A stretch of 64,000 nucleotides of DNA from Desulforapulum autotrophicum HRM2 (GTDB taxonomy: Bacteria; Desulfobacterota; Desulfobacteria; Desulfobacterales; Desulfobacteraceae). Below the pieces are notes generated by a model. It saw only the letters and a list, made by a program, of their open reading frames with translations, had not been told where the DNA came from and made no database searches. The stretch spans positions 4,534,001-4,598,000 of the forward strand of contig NC_012108.1 of the NCBI RefSeq assembly GCF_000020365.1, in the 5' to 3' direction. Both the position numbers and the translations under genes were made by a program. This document shows, piece by piece, positions 25,953-35,939 of the stretch; positions within the stretch are counted from its first letter, which is position 1; each line of letters begins with the position of its first letter.

Positions 25953-25981
25953 TTGACATTCTGGAGAAAAGCTCTTAAAAG
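25953..25981 (+). promoter_or_regulatory. Candidate promoter of the tRNA-Val gene
   Basis: TTGACA at 25953-25958 and TAAAAG at 25976-25981, 17 bases apart, ending 39 bases before the mature tRNA. The -35 is perfect and the -10 is weak. Confidence 0.5.
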
Positions 25982-26020
25982 AGTATTCAATATCCTGAAT
26001 CGGATAGGATCAAAAACATC

Positions 26021-26095
26021 GGGCGATTAACTCAGCGGTAGAGTGCTATCTTCACACGGTAGAAGTCACTGGTTCGAACCCAGTATCGCCCACCA
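26021..26095 (+). tRNA. tRNA-Val (anticodon CAC)
   Basis: A complete cloverleaf of 75 bases with encoded CCA. The acceptor is GGGCGAT/ATCGCCC, the D arm contains CTCAGCGGTAGAG, the anticodon arm is CTATC-TTCACAC-GGTAG with CAC at 34-36, and the T arm is ACTGG-TTCGAAC-CCAGT. It decodes GTG. No integrated element is seen at its 3' end. Confidence 0.95.
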
Positions 26096-26269
26096 ATCCA
26101 TCTCACAATCAGCGTATCCCCTGTCATTATTTTTTTGAACAACTGTTTTGGTTGCGGCAGTCAAGCCGACTCCCTACAATCCGATTGTGACCTTTCTGTT
26201 CAACAAATTTCAGGTGATAAAGATTTTAAACCGCCTGTATCAACATTTTAAAGGATCAGGATTGAGGGA

Positions 26270-27682
26270 TTAAAAATAGAAATCCTTTAAAAGTACCATT
26301 GGCGGAAATGACAGCTCAAACACTACCTTCCGGGTTCCAGGATCAAAAACAACGCAATGTATATCGGTTCCCAAGGTTGAGCAGGAGTTGATAATTGCCC
26401 CCAGACAATTCTCTTTGCAGTGCTCTCTTTGCTCAAACGTTAAGGATAATTTTTTACAATATAGATCCAGGATCTCGTCATTGATTCTGAACTTGAGATT
26501 TTTAGGAAGAACCTCCTGTATCCAGAAACCCACAAACGCCTCTAAATACGGGGGGTAAAACAACCCGTATTTTTGATGACTGCTGATCATGATGGACAGG
26601 GTTGCCCCGATGGAAGATGCCTTTTTGTAAACCCGGGGGGATGCAATGGCCTCAAAGGTGTCTGCAAGGCTGATTAAACGGTAATATTTCTTGGTTGAAT
26701 GGTAAATTTCATTGAGCTTTGTCTGGGCCCCAGGTGTGAGATATTCGTAAAACGAGGTATGGGTGTCACTCATGATTCCATAGCTCTGGGCCAAAGATTT
26801 GTTTTCCTTGACATGGTGCAGAGCCATGGCAAAAGATTCAAAATTGAGATCCTGTTGATTGTTGGAGGCAAACAGATAGGAGAACAGCACATGGCTTTTC
26901 ATGATATCGTTTTCCAGTTGGGTCAGCCGTCCCTTCTTGTACAGTATTTCTTCGGGCACAAGGACCTTTCCCCCGTCATGGCCCATGCAGATGATACTCA
27001 GGGTTTCACAATCAGAATTATCAAAATCATCCAGTTTCCTGGCAAGCATTAGCGAAAGCCATGTGGTTTTTACGACATGCTCGATGGTTTCACCATTTTC
27101 CGATTTTCCCAGGCCCAAAATCCGTTTCTCGTTGTCAATTATCTTTTTCAGGGCCATGGCCGTCCACAGATACTGGTCCTGGGATGTAATGGCGCTATTG
27201 GCAAACGCCAGGTATCCTGCCACTAATTCATCGTGGGCGTGGAAACGGTCCATTTTACACGAGGCCAGGGTTTCGCGAAGAAAGCCCTTGAGTGTTTTTT
27301 GCATGGCCGGGATCTCTTTTTTGTCCATGGCGTTAAAAAAATCATGCTTGATTTTCATGATCTGTGCCATTGCAGAATCAAGGGCATTGTTTCGTTCTTC
27401 TTCAGTGATTTCTACCCGATTAACCTTGAAATTAATTTTAAGCTCGTCAAAGATACGAAGCAGATCCATTGTAATCCGGGTATTAGCTGCGGCAATCAAG
27501 TCGTTTTTATAGTAGGTGTTGACGGCAAGCTGTTTACCAAGAATCGGCTTTAAAATAAATTTATATGCATCTCGAAAGCTGCGTTTATCTGCATCTTTGA
27601 AGATCGTTTCATCTTTGGCAAGTTTTCCAAGGGGAAAATATAAAAACCCGTCACTCTTCTGTTTAGTCAATTTTTTATTCAT
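26270..27682 (-). CDS. Degenerate HD-GYP domain protein
   Basis: 470 residues. The C-terminal half follows the HD-GYP order: CMGHDGGKVLVPEEILYKKG keeps the HD pair, ALHHVKENKS keeps the HH pair but the GYP triplet is lost, and LADTFEAIASPRVYKK matches the following helix. HD-GYP proteins degrade cyclic di-GMP; with GYP missing this one may be inactive or bind another ligand. The N-terminal ~170 residues are unassigned. It begins 19 bp after the diguanylate cyclase gene, so the pair is probably one operon. A cysteine pair-rich stretch (CKENCLG) lies near ~430. Confidence 0.72.
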   Translation of the reverse strand: MNKKLTKQKSDGFLYFPLGKLAKDETIFKDADKRSFRDAYKFILKPILGKQLAVNTYYKNDLIAAANTRITMDLLRIFDELKINFKVNRVEITEEERNNALDSAMAQIMKIKHDFFNAMDKKEIPAMQKTLKGFLRETLASCKMDRFHAHDELVAGYLAFANSAITSQDQYLWTAMALKKIIDNEKRILGLGKSENGETIEHVVKTTWLSLMLARKLDDFDNSDCETLSIICMGHDGGKVLVPEEILYKKGRLTQLENDIMKSHVLFSYLFASNNQQDLNFESFAMALHHVKENKSLAQSYGIMSDTHTSFYEYLTPGAQTKLNEIYHSTKKYYRLISLADTFEAIASPRVYKKASSIGATLSIMISSHQKYGLFYPPYLEAFVGFWIQEVLPKNLKFRINDEILDLYCKKLSLTFEQREHCKENCLGAIINSCSTLGTDIHCVVFDPGTRKVVFELSFPPMVLLKDFYF

Positions 27683-27701
27683 AAGATGTTAGAAACAGGA
27701 A

Positions 27702-30700
27702 TCACAAAACCGATTCCACCCGGTTTCTGCCCCCCTCCTTTGCAAGGTACATGGCCCGGTCAGCCCGGGCAATGAGATCGGCCTCTGAATCGCCGTTCCC
27801 GTACTGGGCCACGCCAAAGCTTCCTGTCTGGGTTATCACATGGGGAAAGATCTGTCGAGCAATGGATTCTCTGAGATGTTCCGCCAGGCTGAGGGCGCCC
27901 TTGAGATCCGTATGGGGACAGATGACCATAAACTCCTCTCCACCCCACCTGCCACAGATGTCGGTAGATCGGATATTTTTATCCATGGTTTTTGCCATTT
28001 GAATCAGAACCGCATCCCCTGCCTGGTGCCCATGGGTGTCATTGACCTGTTTAAAAAGGTCTATATCCATTAAAATCAAGGAAAGGGGATAGTTGTATCT
28101 TAACACCCGCCCGATTTCTTCAAGCAGGGTGTCATCAATCTTCATGCGGTTGTAGAGTCCTGTAAGCCGGTCCGTGACAGAAAGCTGTTCAAGCTTTGCA
28201 TTGGCCTCAGCCATCTGCCGGTTAAAGGCTGAGAGTTTACGATTCCAGAAAAGAATACCAGAAAAAAGCAGGGCAGTAATAAACAGGTACCGCCACATGT
28301 TTTTGTAGTTAAACCTGTGCTCAAATCGGAGGGTGACCCATTTCTGATAAATCCCGTCCACCTCTTCCCTGGTCAGGGAATCCACAAGCTTTCTCATGAT
28401 GCGATTGAGTTCCACTGACTTTTGCTGGGTTGCCATACCGATGGATTTTAACCGATCCAGGTGACCGACCACCTTGAGATTGGAAAGGCCCAGTTTTTCG
28501 ATATAGTTGGAGGCAACCGGAAGATCGACCACAAGGGCGGACAATTTTCCCGATGAGACTTCGAGCAACCCCCGGCCCACGCTCCCCACGGTCTTGAACT
28601 CCACCAGGGGAAAGCCTGCCACAAGGGCCGGCCCAAGATCACTGTCCCGTACGATTCCCACATCCTTGCCGGCCAGGTCTCCCAAACCCTTAATAAAGGG
28701 GAATGACTCATTCACAATGATTCCCACGGAAAGGGAAAGATAGGGTTCGGTAAGACCCAGGTTTTCGTCCACAAGATGGGAAACGGCCACCATGGGCAAA
28801 AGGTCGCATCGGCCGGACTTCAGGGTATCAACCGCTGAAGCATTGGCGGCTGTCGGAACGTATTGAAAGGGAACGCCCAGTTTTTTTTCAAAGAGTGGAA
28901 TGAAGTCGGCCACCATTCCGGCCGGTGCACCGCCCTCATCCCCCTCAAAGGGCATGGCGTCCGAATGAATGGAGAATCGTATCTTTTTTAGATTTTTCAA
29001 AAAGGCCTCTTCCCCTCCCGAAAGTTCAAGGGTGCCGCCTCTGTTCCAGTGGTTCTGTTTTGCCTGGCCAAACCACTTGACCTCAAGGCCTGCCATCTCC
29101 CCTGGAGAAACCGTTTTCAACGCCTTGTCCATAAGATCCATGAGCTGGGGCCAGTCGTTTCGAACGGCAATGTACATGGAGGCGTTGCCAAGATTGTCAA
29201 ATTCATCAAAGGTGAAGGCCTTTTTAAGCGAAGAGAACCCATACTTTTTCATGAAATAATGGAGAACAGCCTCTTGTTCAATGGTGCCAAAAGCCCTTCC
29301 CTGGGACACCTCGGACAGGGCTTCCATGGTGTCGGCTGTGTATATGAGTTTGATTTCCGGGTGGTGCAGTCGCAGATAATCGACCACGGCCCATTTTTCG
29401 GGCATGGCAAGGGTCTTGCCGTAAAGCGACCTGATGTCGGTCACGGGCGGGGCATCCTTCCGGCACATCAGCACATGGGGTGAAGAATAAAAGGGCAGGG
29501 AAAAAAGGGCGTGCTTTTCCCGCTCCTGGTTCCGGGTGAGACTGTGGAGTACATCAATCTTTTTGTCGTAGAACAGGGTCACGGTCTCATCCCAGGTATG
29601 GTCCGGGACAAATTCCAGATGAATGCCGATACGATCGGCCACAAGCTTTAGCAGGTCAACACCAAACCCCCGGGCTTCACCATCCACATTGAGATCAAAC
29701 GGAGGCCAGTTTTCCTCGTTTCCCACACGGATTACCTGGTGGTTTACCAGGAAATCCTTTTCACTGTCCGTCAGATGAATTCTCAACCCCGTACTCCCCG
29801 GCGCCGGCAGCAGCCACTTGTCCCTCAGGGATGCAAGCTCAGATGCGGTAACGGCAGCCATTCCCTTTTTAACGATGGTCAGAAGAACGGGCAGGTTCAC
29901 CCTGACCCCGATCCTGAGGTCCTCCTTTGTTTTCCCTTCAAGGGCGATGGCTCCGGCAGAACGTACATTGGTGAGGTTCAGTTTCCTGATGGTACTCAGA
30001 CCATCGCCCAGGTTGATGATAACGGCATCCACAAGGCCTTCTGAAAGTCCCTGCATCAGGGCCTGGGTATCGGCAAGGGCAACAATATTAATTTCAGGAT
30101 AACCGGCAAGGGCCTCCTTGAAGTAAACATCCCGGACAATGCCCACGCGTCGTCCAAAAAGCTGGGAGATGTTGAAATAAAAACCAAATTCATTCCGGGT
30201 AAACAGGGTCAGGGGAATGGTGTAGTACGGTGGGGAAAACAGGGTAAACGATTGGCGGTCACGGTCAAACGAGATCCCATCGATAAGGTCCACCTTCCCG
30301 GCCTTAAACCGATCCAGGTTGGCTGTCCAGGAGCCGAATTCCGACGAAAATTGAAGCCCGGTTTTTTTGGCCAGAAGCCCGTAATAGTCATGGGCAAACC
30401 CTTGGTGGCCCTGGTCGGCAACAAAGGAAAAGGGTTTGGAATTATCCTCAAATGCCACGGTTACAACGGGGTGATCGGCCAGGAATCTTCTTTCCAACCC
30501 GGTCAGGGATACCTGTGTCAGGGGGGTCATCCCTCCGGAGGGGTCAAAGATAAAACCACTCAGGTCATAGTCTGAATCAGCCATGCCAAGGGAAACAAAG
30601 GTGTCGGCGATTCGCTGGAGGCTTGAACGATCCATGGTCCCCAGGTCATAGGTGGCAGGAAGGACCCGTTTTTTAACGGCCCGAACGCCAAGAATCAGGG

Positions 30701-31508
30701 TCTCAAGGCTCTTCTTTGGAACATGGGCTGCAACAAGGGCTGCCGTCACAGCCTCATCCTGGTCCATGGCAAAGGCCCATCCCCGGCAACTGGCCTCGAC
30801 AAAACGCCTTGCCCGGTCTGAATGGTCTGCAAGGGACTCCTTTGAGGTGAAAAGGCTCTGGCCAAGGAAATCGGCCCCGAAATCCGACGGGGTAAAGACC
30901 GAATACCTCCTGCCGGGGGTACCCACAAAGGGCCGGTCCGTTACATGGAGCACCATGGCGTCGGCCTTTCCCCGGGCAAAACCATCGACATCAAAGGTGG
31001 AGGGGACCCAATTTAAGGTCCCAGGATCCAACTTGCCTGCCTTGAACATATGGGCAAGCTCGGCAACCTTACCCATGGCTGGATCGCCCATGACGGCCTT
31101 TCCGGCAAGGTCTGACACCTGCTCAATCTCCGGCCTTGCCACCACAAAAACCGACGATCGCTTTAAAAAGTTAGACAGCAGAACAATGGGTCGCCCCTTC
31201 ATGGCCCCAAGTACAAGATCAGACTGCCCAAGGCCATAATCGGCCCGTCCGGCCACTACTTCCCGGACAGGATCGGTATGGGGTCCTGGTTCGACAAATC
31301 GGACATCAAGCCCCACTTCCCGGTAAAACCCCTGGTCTTTTGCGGCATAAAACCCGACAAACTCGGCATTGTGCTTCCAGTCAAGCTGCAGGATCACCGT
31401 CTCAAGATCGTGTGTGGCGCACCCACCCCTTTGAACACCCAGGACAAACACAAGGACCATGGCCGTTATCAACGCCATCCCTCGTATACAAAAACCAGAC
31501 TGTCCCAT
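27702..31508 (-). CDS. Diguanylate cyclase with four periplasmic binding-protein modules
   Basis: 1268 residues. After a signal/anchor (~10-28) come an NMT1/THI5-like module (~36-320; LQLDWKHNAEFVGFYAA) and three solute-binding family 3 modules (~345-565, ~578-805, ~830-1055), each opening with a V.V..E....PF-type strand. One helix follows (~1071-1090), then a GGDEF domain (~1110-1268) with an intact RWGGEEF site and the inhibitory RxxD (RSTD) five residues before it. It should make cyclic di-GMP in response to several extracellular ligands. AAGGA precedes the ATG. It is followed by the HD-GYP-like gene. Confidence 0.87.
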   Translation of the reverse strand: MGQSGFCIRGMALITAMVLVFVLGVQRGGCATHDLETVILQLDWKHNAEFVGFYAAKDQGFYREVGLDVRFVEPGPHTDPVREVVAGRADYGLGQSDLVLGAMKGRPIVLLSNFLKRSSVFVVARPEIEQVSDLAGKAVMGDPAMGKVAELAHMFKAGKLDPGTLNWVPSTFDVDGFARGKADAMVLHVTDRPFVGTPGRRYSVFTPSDFGADFLGQSLFTSKESLADHSDRARRFVEASCRGWAFAMDQDEAVTAALVAAHVPKKSLETLILGVRAVKKRVLPATYDLGTMDRSSLQRIADTFVSLGMADSDYDLSGFIFDPSGGMTPLTQVSLTGLERRFLADHPVVTVAFEDNSKPFSFVADQGHQGFAHDYYGLLAKKTGLQFSSEFGSWTANLDRFKAGKVDLIDGISFDRDRQSFTLFSPPYYTIPLTLFTRNEFGFYFNISQLFGRRVGIVRDVYFKEALAGYPEINIVALADTQALMQGLSEGLVDAVIINLGDGLSTIRKLNLTNVRSAGAIALEGKTKEDLRIGVRVNLPVLLTIVKKGMAAVTASELASLRDKWLLPAPGSTGLRIHLTDSEKDFLVNHQVIRVGNEENWPPFDLNVDGEARGFGVDLLKLVADRIGIHLEFVPDHTWDETVTLFYDKKIDVLHSLTRNQEREKHALFSLPFYSSPHVLMCRKDAPPVTDIRSLYGKTLAMPEKWAVVDYLRLHHPEIKLIYTADTMEALSEVSQGRAFGTIEQEAVLHYFMKKYGFSSLKKAFTFDEFDNLGNASMYIAVRNDWPQLMDLMDKALKTVSPGEMAGLEVKWFGQAKQNHWNRGGTLELSGGEEAFLKNLKKIRFSIHSDAMPFEGDEGGAPAGMVADFIPLFEKKLGVPFQYVPTAANASAVDTLKSGRCDLLPMVAVSHLVDENLGLTEPYLSLSVGIIVNESFPFIKGLGDLAGKDVGIVRDSDLGPALVAGFPLVEFKTVGSVGRGLLEVSSGKLSALVVDLPVASNYIEKLGLSNLKVVGHLDRLKSIGMATQQKSVELNRIMRKLVDSLTREEVDGIYQKWVTLRFEHRFNYKNMWRYLFITALLFSGILFWNRKLSAFNRQMAEANAKLEQLSVTDRLTGLYNRMKIDDTLLEEIGRVLRYNYPLSLILMDIDLFKQVNDTHGHQAGDAVLIQMAKTMDKNIRSTDICGRWGGEEFMVICPHTDLKGALSLAEHLRESIARQIFPHVITQTGSFGVAQYGNGDSEADLIARADRAMYLAKEGGRNRVESVL

Positions 31509-31575
31509 GATGGTATCCTTACTTCACATATTTTACAGTTGCTAAATCGTGACGGACCAAGGCTTTACCTTACAC

Positions 31576-33435
31576 TCACGCCATACATTCCTCAATCTGA
31601 TCGATGAACCTTGACCGCATGGCAAACTGACCTTTTCGATAATTGGCATGGGAAAGATAGAGAAAGCGTTCGGCCCTTGTCATGGCAACATACATGAGTC
31701 GTCTTTCTTCCTGGATGGCCTGCTCTCCGGCATCAATGGATCGCCAGTGGGGGAAAAGCTTTTCCTCACACCCGACCACGAACACCGTGTCAAATTCAAG
31801 TCCCTTGGCCGAGTGGATGGTCAAGAGGGCCACCCCTTCCCCGTCGTCATCCTCGTCCTTGGTGTCCTCCCGAATCAGGGCCGCCTCTTCCAGATACTCA
31901 AGGATGGTGGATTTCTCCCGTGCCGTGTAGACCAGCTGTTCGATGTTCTCCTTTTTAGAGATAAATTCAGCCTCGGTCTTGACCTTTTTCTTCAGGTAAT
32001 CAAAGTAAGCTGTCCCATCCAGCACCCGCTCCATGGCCTGGTTGGGCGGCAGGTCCCAGAGGGAATCCAGCAGCTCAAGGAGCTTTGAGAGCTCACCATG
32101 GATCTTGGGGGTCAGCACCCGCTCCTGGACCATTTTTCTGGCAGCACCGGACAGACTCATCCCCTCTTCTTTCATGGTGCCGATCTTCTTGACCATGGCT
32201 GGCCCGATCCCCCTTTTAGGGGTATTGATGATCCGCTCAAACGAGACGTCGTCGTTGGGAAACTGGGCCGCGCTCAGATAGGAATTGATGTCCAGAATTT
32301 CCATCCGTTCAAAAAAACCCTGGGCACCCATGAGGCGGTAGGGAATTTTAAACATCCTGAATATCTTTTCAAAGGCAAGGGAACAGAACTTGGTGCGGTA
32401 GACCACGGCAATCTTGTCAAAATCAATGCCTTCACCCTTGCAGTTCAAGGCCTTGAGGCGCTTTGCAACCCATTCGGCCTCTTCACCTTCGGAAAAAAAC
32501 TCGTGGATTTCGACCACCCCTCCCTTTTTCTGGGAGAAACACTTTTTGTCCATCTTGTCGGCATTAAAATCAATGAGCCCGTTGGCCGCCTGGACAATTT
32601 CATCGGCCGACCGGTAATTCTCCTCAAGGCGAAAAATCCTGGCATTGTCATACCGGTTGGAAAACTGAAGAAAATGGTTAACATTGCTGCCCCTGAACCC
32701 ATACACGGCCTGCCAGTCATCCCCCACGCAGAAAAGATTACCGTGATCACCCAGCAAAAGCCTGGTAAGTTCGTCCTGGAGATTGTTGGTATCCTGGTAT
32801 TCGTCCACAAGGATGTGGGTGAACTGTTGCTTGTACCGCTGCTGAATTTCGGGAAAATCCCTGAGAATGTCCCGGGTTTTCAGCAGGATGTTGTCAAAGT
32901 CAACCAGGTTGGCCTCAAACAATCTTTGTTCATACGCCTTGTAAAGATCAACCACCCGGATTATGCCCATCCTCGGGTGCTCGTCAAAATAACGGTCTGG
33001 ATTGGCCGAATTCTTTGCCCTTGAGATGATGGAGATGAGATTGCCGGCATGCTTTTTTTCAAGGTTGTTGTTCACAAGGATCTCCGTCACGATCTTTTTC
33101 TGCTGGTAAATCGAGCAGATCTGGATGGGAGATGAGTAACCGATCTCATGGCTATGGGTCTTGAAAATAACAAGACAGGCCGAATGGTAGGTCCTGACCC
33201 AGGGAAACTTGGCATACCCAAGGCCGGACAGTTTATAAAGGCGACTCTTCATCTCCTGGGCCGCCTTATTGGTAAAGGTGATGGCAAGGATTCTTGTGGG
33301 ATCAAACCCCTGGCCGATGAGGTGCATGATCTTTGCCGTCAGGGTCCGGGTCTTGCCGGATCCTGCCCCTGCAACCACAAGGGCGGGTGACCCCGTGTGA
33401 AGGACTGCCGTCTGCTGCTGTTCGGATAATTCCAT
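31576..33435 (-). CDS. UvrD/PcrA/Rep-type superfamily 1 DNA helicase
   Basis: 619 residues. Helicase motifs in order: Q-motif (LSEQQQTAV), I (AGAGSGKT), Ia (TFTNKAA), II (VDEYQDTN), III (GDDWQAVYGFRG), IV (LEENYRS), V (LLTIHSAKGLEFD) and VI (EERRLMYVAMTRA). It is a 3'-5' helicase of DNA repair or replication restart. The length is shorter than UvrD or PcrA (~720), lacking the extended C-terminus, which is common in the Rep-like group of this phylum. It lies 22 bp after the phosphomannomutase gene. Confidence 0.88.
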   Translation of the reverse strand: MELSEQQQTAVLHTGSPALVVAGAGSGKTRTLTAKIMHLIGQGFDPTRILAITFTNKAAQEMKSRLYKLSGLGYAKFPWVRTYHSACLVIFKTHSHEIGYSSPIQICSIYQQKKIVTEILVNNNLEKKHAGNLISIISRAKNSANPDRYFDEHPRMGIIRVVDLYKAYEQRLFEANLVDFDNILLKTRDILRDFPEIQQRYKQQFTHILVDEYQDTNNLQDELTRLLLGDHGNLFCVGDDWQAVYGFRGSNVNHFLQFSNRYDNARIFRLEENYRSADEIVQAANGLIDFNADKMDKKCFSQKKGGVVEIHEFFSEGEEAEWVAKRLKALNCKGEGIDFDKIAVVYRTKFCSLAFEKIFRMFKIPYRLMGAQGFFERMEILDINSYLSAAQFPNDDVSFERIINTPKRGIGPAMVKKIGTMKEEGMSLSGAARKMVQERVLTPKIHGELSKLLELLDSLWDLPPNQAMERVLDGTAYFDYLKKKVKTEAEFISKKENIEQLVYTAREKSTILEYLEEAALIREDTKDEDDDGEGVALLTIHSAKGLEFDTVFVVGCEEKLFPHWRSIDAGEQAIQEERRLMYVAMTRAERFLYLSHANYRKGQFAMRSRFIDQIEECMA

Positions 33436-33457
33436 TGGTTTTTACTACTTAACTCCC

Positions 33458-34813
33458 TTAGGGTGTCTTGGAAATGATCTTTTCAAGGGCCGTCTCAACC
33501 ATGGATCTGATCTCAACAAGCCTTTGTTGTGTTAATGCCTCAAACCGCAACACCAGGGCAGGCTGGGTGTTGGAGGCCCGCACAAGCCCCCAGCCGTCGC
33601 CAAAGAGCGCCCGCATGCCATCAATGTCAATGACCTCGTGGGTCTTTTTAAACTGCTCTGTAATGGCGGCAACTACGTCAAATTTTCTGGAATCGTCACA
33701 TTCAACCCGAATCTCAGGGGTGGTAAAGGTGACGGGAAGATCTTCAATCAGCTGGGATACGGTCCTGCCCGTATCAGCAACAATCTCAAGAAGCCTGCAA
33801 GTGGCGTAGAGGGCGTCGTCAAAACCGAAATACCGATCCTTAAAGAACATGTGGCCGCTCATCTCACCTGCAAGTTCGGCATTCGCCTCTTTCATCTTCT
33901 TCTTGATCAGGGAATGGCCCGTCTTCCACATGATGGCCCGGCCCCCGTGTTGTTCAATGTCATTGTACATGACCATGGAGCACTTGACCTCAGAAATAAA
34001 GGTAGCCCCGGGTTTGCGCTTGAGAATCTCCCTGGCAAAGATTACCATGAGCTGATCCCCGTAGATGATGTTCCCGTGCTCGTCGACTACGCCGATGCGG
34101 TCGGCATCCCCGTCATACCCGACGCCCAGATCCAGTTTTTTTGCTTTGACAAGGTCAATGAGTTCAACCATGTTGGCCTTGACCGTGGGATCTGAACCGT
34201 GGTTGGGAAAAGTGCCGTCCATGTCGCAGTAAAGGTCATGGACCTCACATCCCAGACCTTTGAGGACCGGCAGGGCCGTGACGCCGCCCGTGCCATTGCC
34301 CGCATCAACGCCGATGCGAAGGGGTCGTTTCAGGCAGACATTCTCCTGAATATAGGCCATGTAGGGGGTGAGGGCATCGCTGATTTCAATGGTTCCCCGT
34401 CCCTGTACATATACGCCCGAGTCGATGATCCGTCTCACCTCCTGGAGTCCCTGGCTGTGGATACTGTCAGGCCCGTTCATGAGCTTGAATCCGTTATACT
34501 CGGGCGGGTTGTGGCTGGCAGTCACCATGGCACCACCCTGGGCGTTGAGGTGGTGGATGGCAAAGTAGAGCACGGGCGTGGGACAGACACCAATATCAAT
34601 GACATCACATCCGGTTGAAAGGATACCCTCGATAAAGAGGACGGAATAATGATCGGAAGTTAATCTGCAATCCCGGCCCACAACCACCCGTCGATTGTTG
34701 TCCCGGTCAAGGAGGGTGCCATAGGCCCGACCAATTTTGACCACATCTTCATCCACAAACTCCTTGCCTGCAATTCCCCGGATATCGTACTCCCTGAAAA
34801 TTCCCGGATTCAT
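33458..34813 (-). CDS. Phosphomannomutase/phosphoglucomutase
   Basis: 451 residues. The phosphoserine loop is TASHNP (~100), the metal site DGDADR (~240), the sugar-binding loop GEMSGHMFF (~318), and the phosphate-binding loop RASNTQP near the C-terminus. All four domains of the alpha-D-phosphohexomutase family are present. It interconverts 6-phospho and 1-phospho mannose or glucose for polysaccharide and LPS precursors. AAGGAGG precedes the ATG. It is upstream of the helicase gene and downstream of uppP on the same strand. Confidence 0.9.
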   Translation of the reverse strand: MNPGIFREYDIRGIAGKEFVDEDVVKIGRAYGTLLDRDNNRRVVVGRDCRLTSDHYSVLFIEGILSTGCDVIDIGVCPTPVLYFAIHHLNAQGGAMVTASHNPPEYNGFKLMNGPDSIHSQGLQEVRRIIDSGVYVQGRGTIEISDALTPYMAYIQENVCLKRPLRIGVDAGNGTGGVTALPVLKGLGCEVHDLYCDMDGTFPNHGSDPTVKANMVELIDLVKAKKLDLGVGYDGDADRIGVVDEHGNIIYGDQLMVIFAREILKRKPGATFISEVKCSMVMYNDIEQHGGRAIMWKTGHSLIKKKMKEANAELAGEMSGHMFFKDRYFGFDDALYATCRLLEIVADTGRTVSQLIEDLPVTFTTPEIRVECDDSRKFDVVAAITEQFKKTHEVIDIDGMRALFGDGWGLVRASNTQPALVLRFEALTQQRLVEIRSMVETALEKIISKTP

Positions 34814-34861
34814 ATTTCCTCCTTTTTAAACAATAATTCAGATATCATTCACGATATGCCC

Positions 34862-35692
34862 CTAGGCGACAAATCCTGCTATAATTGAAATCAATCCAAC
34901 GACCCAGCAATAGGGGGCAAAAAGATAGAATCTCCCTTTTTTGACAATTTTCAACAGCGCCACCAGGGCCAGTGTGCCGACGATAAAAGCGGTCAGGGTG
35001 CTTAAAAGGGTCACTGTGTCAAAACCTGCACCAGTGGCAAAAGACTCTTTGAGACTCAATATCTCTGCACCGGCAATGGCGGGCATGGACAGCAGAAACG
35101 AATACCTTGCCGCTGTTTCCCGCTCCACCCCGGAAAAAAGACCTGCTGCAATCGTGGCACCTGATCTGGAAATCCCCGGAATCACGGCAACCCCCTGGCA
35201 GACTCCGATAAAGAGGGCCGTTCCAAACCCAATCTGTTCGACCTTTTTCCCCCCGGGTGTTGAATGTCTGGTCAACCAGAGAAAGGTTCCCGTGACCATG
35301 AGCATGCTGCCCACAATCACCAGAGAAGAAAATAGAGCATGGACATAATTTTTCAGAATCAGCCCGATAACTGCCGTTGGAATGGATCCCACAATGATGA
35401 GGGCCGCAAGCCGGACATCTCCATCTGCCTTGACAACCTGCTTGAAATTCTTCAGTGAACCCAGGTTCTGCACCAGCCGTCCAAGGCTGACGACCATGGC
35501 CTTGATCTCTTTAAAAAAGACAAGGGCAACGGCAAAAAGGGTTCCCAGGTGAACACTGATGTCAAACGAAAGGGCAGGTTCTGTAATGCCAAAAAAATTC
35601 TGGCCCAGTACAAGATGGCCCGATGAACTAACCGGTAAAAATTCTGTAAGCCCCTGTAGAACGCCAAGCACAACACCCTGATATAATTCCAT
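34862..35692 (-). CDS. uppP: Undecaprenyl-diphosphatase UppP (BacA)
   Basis: 276 residues with about eight helices. Motifs EFLPVSSSGHLVL (~19-31) and PGISRSGATIAAGL (~175) are the two conserved catalytic regions of the UppP/BacA family. It dephosphorylates undecaprenyl diphosphate to recycle the lipid carrier of cell-wall synthesis and gives low-level bacitracin resistance. ATG 35692 with GGTGGAG upstream is preferred; GTG 35698 is in frame. It may be co-transcribed with the phosphohexomutase gene. Confidence 0.93.
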   Translation of the reverse strand: MELYQGVVLGVLQGLTEFLPVSSSGHLVLGQNFFGITEPALSFDISVHLGTLFAVALVFFKEIKAMVVSLGRLVQNLGSLKNFKQVVKADGDVRLAALIIVGSIPTAVIGLILKNYVHALFSSLVIVGSMLMVTGTFLWLTRHSTPGGKKVEQIGFGTALFIGVCQGVAVIPGISRSGATIAAGLFSGVERETAARYSFLLSMPAIAGAEILSLKESFATGAGFDTVTLLSTLTAFIVGTLALVALLKIVKKGRFYLFAPYCWVVGLISIIAGFVA

Positions 35693-35843
35693 ATCCACTC
35701 CACCACACCCTTCCTGTAAGATTTATCCAACCCTGTTCAAAATTCGGCACAAAAAACAGCACCATTCTCTGCCGCAACCTAGGTAAATATCGTCTATGGC
35801 AAAAAATATCAAGATTTGATTGGTTTGAATAATTTTCTATTTA

Positions 35844-35886
35844 CTTGATATAGATCAAGGAAATCCTTAACTTAATCAGATAATAT
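35844..35886 (+). promoter_or_regulatory. FNR-type operator and class II promoter of hcp
   Basis: CTTGATATAGATCAAG (35844-35859) holds the perfect FNR consensus TTGAT-N4-ATCAA, centred at 35851.5. TAATAT at 35881-35886 is a near-ideal -10 box. Placing the start at 35893 puts the operator centre at -41.5, exactly the class II activation position. No good -35 is present, as expected. The hcp ATG is 47 bases after the predicted start. The regulator at 39323-40000 has a matching recognition helix. Confidence 0.8.
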
Positions 35887-35939
35887 CTATTTCACGGTTA
35901 AAGAGTTCCCACACAAACAACCATTCAAGGAGGACGACC

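Noticed and set aside
26021-26270. Integrated element at the tRNA-Val gene
   Set aside because: No integrase gene and no repeated tRNA 3' end were seen downstream.
34199-34618. Plus-strand open frames antisense to the phosphohexomutase and similar long antisense frames elsewhere
   Set aside because: They mirror conserved genes on the other strand, lack ribosome sites and show no recognisable domains.
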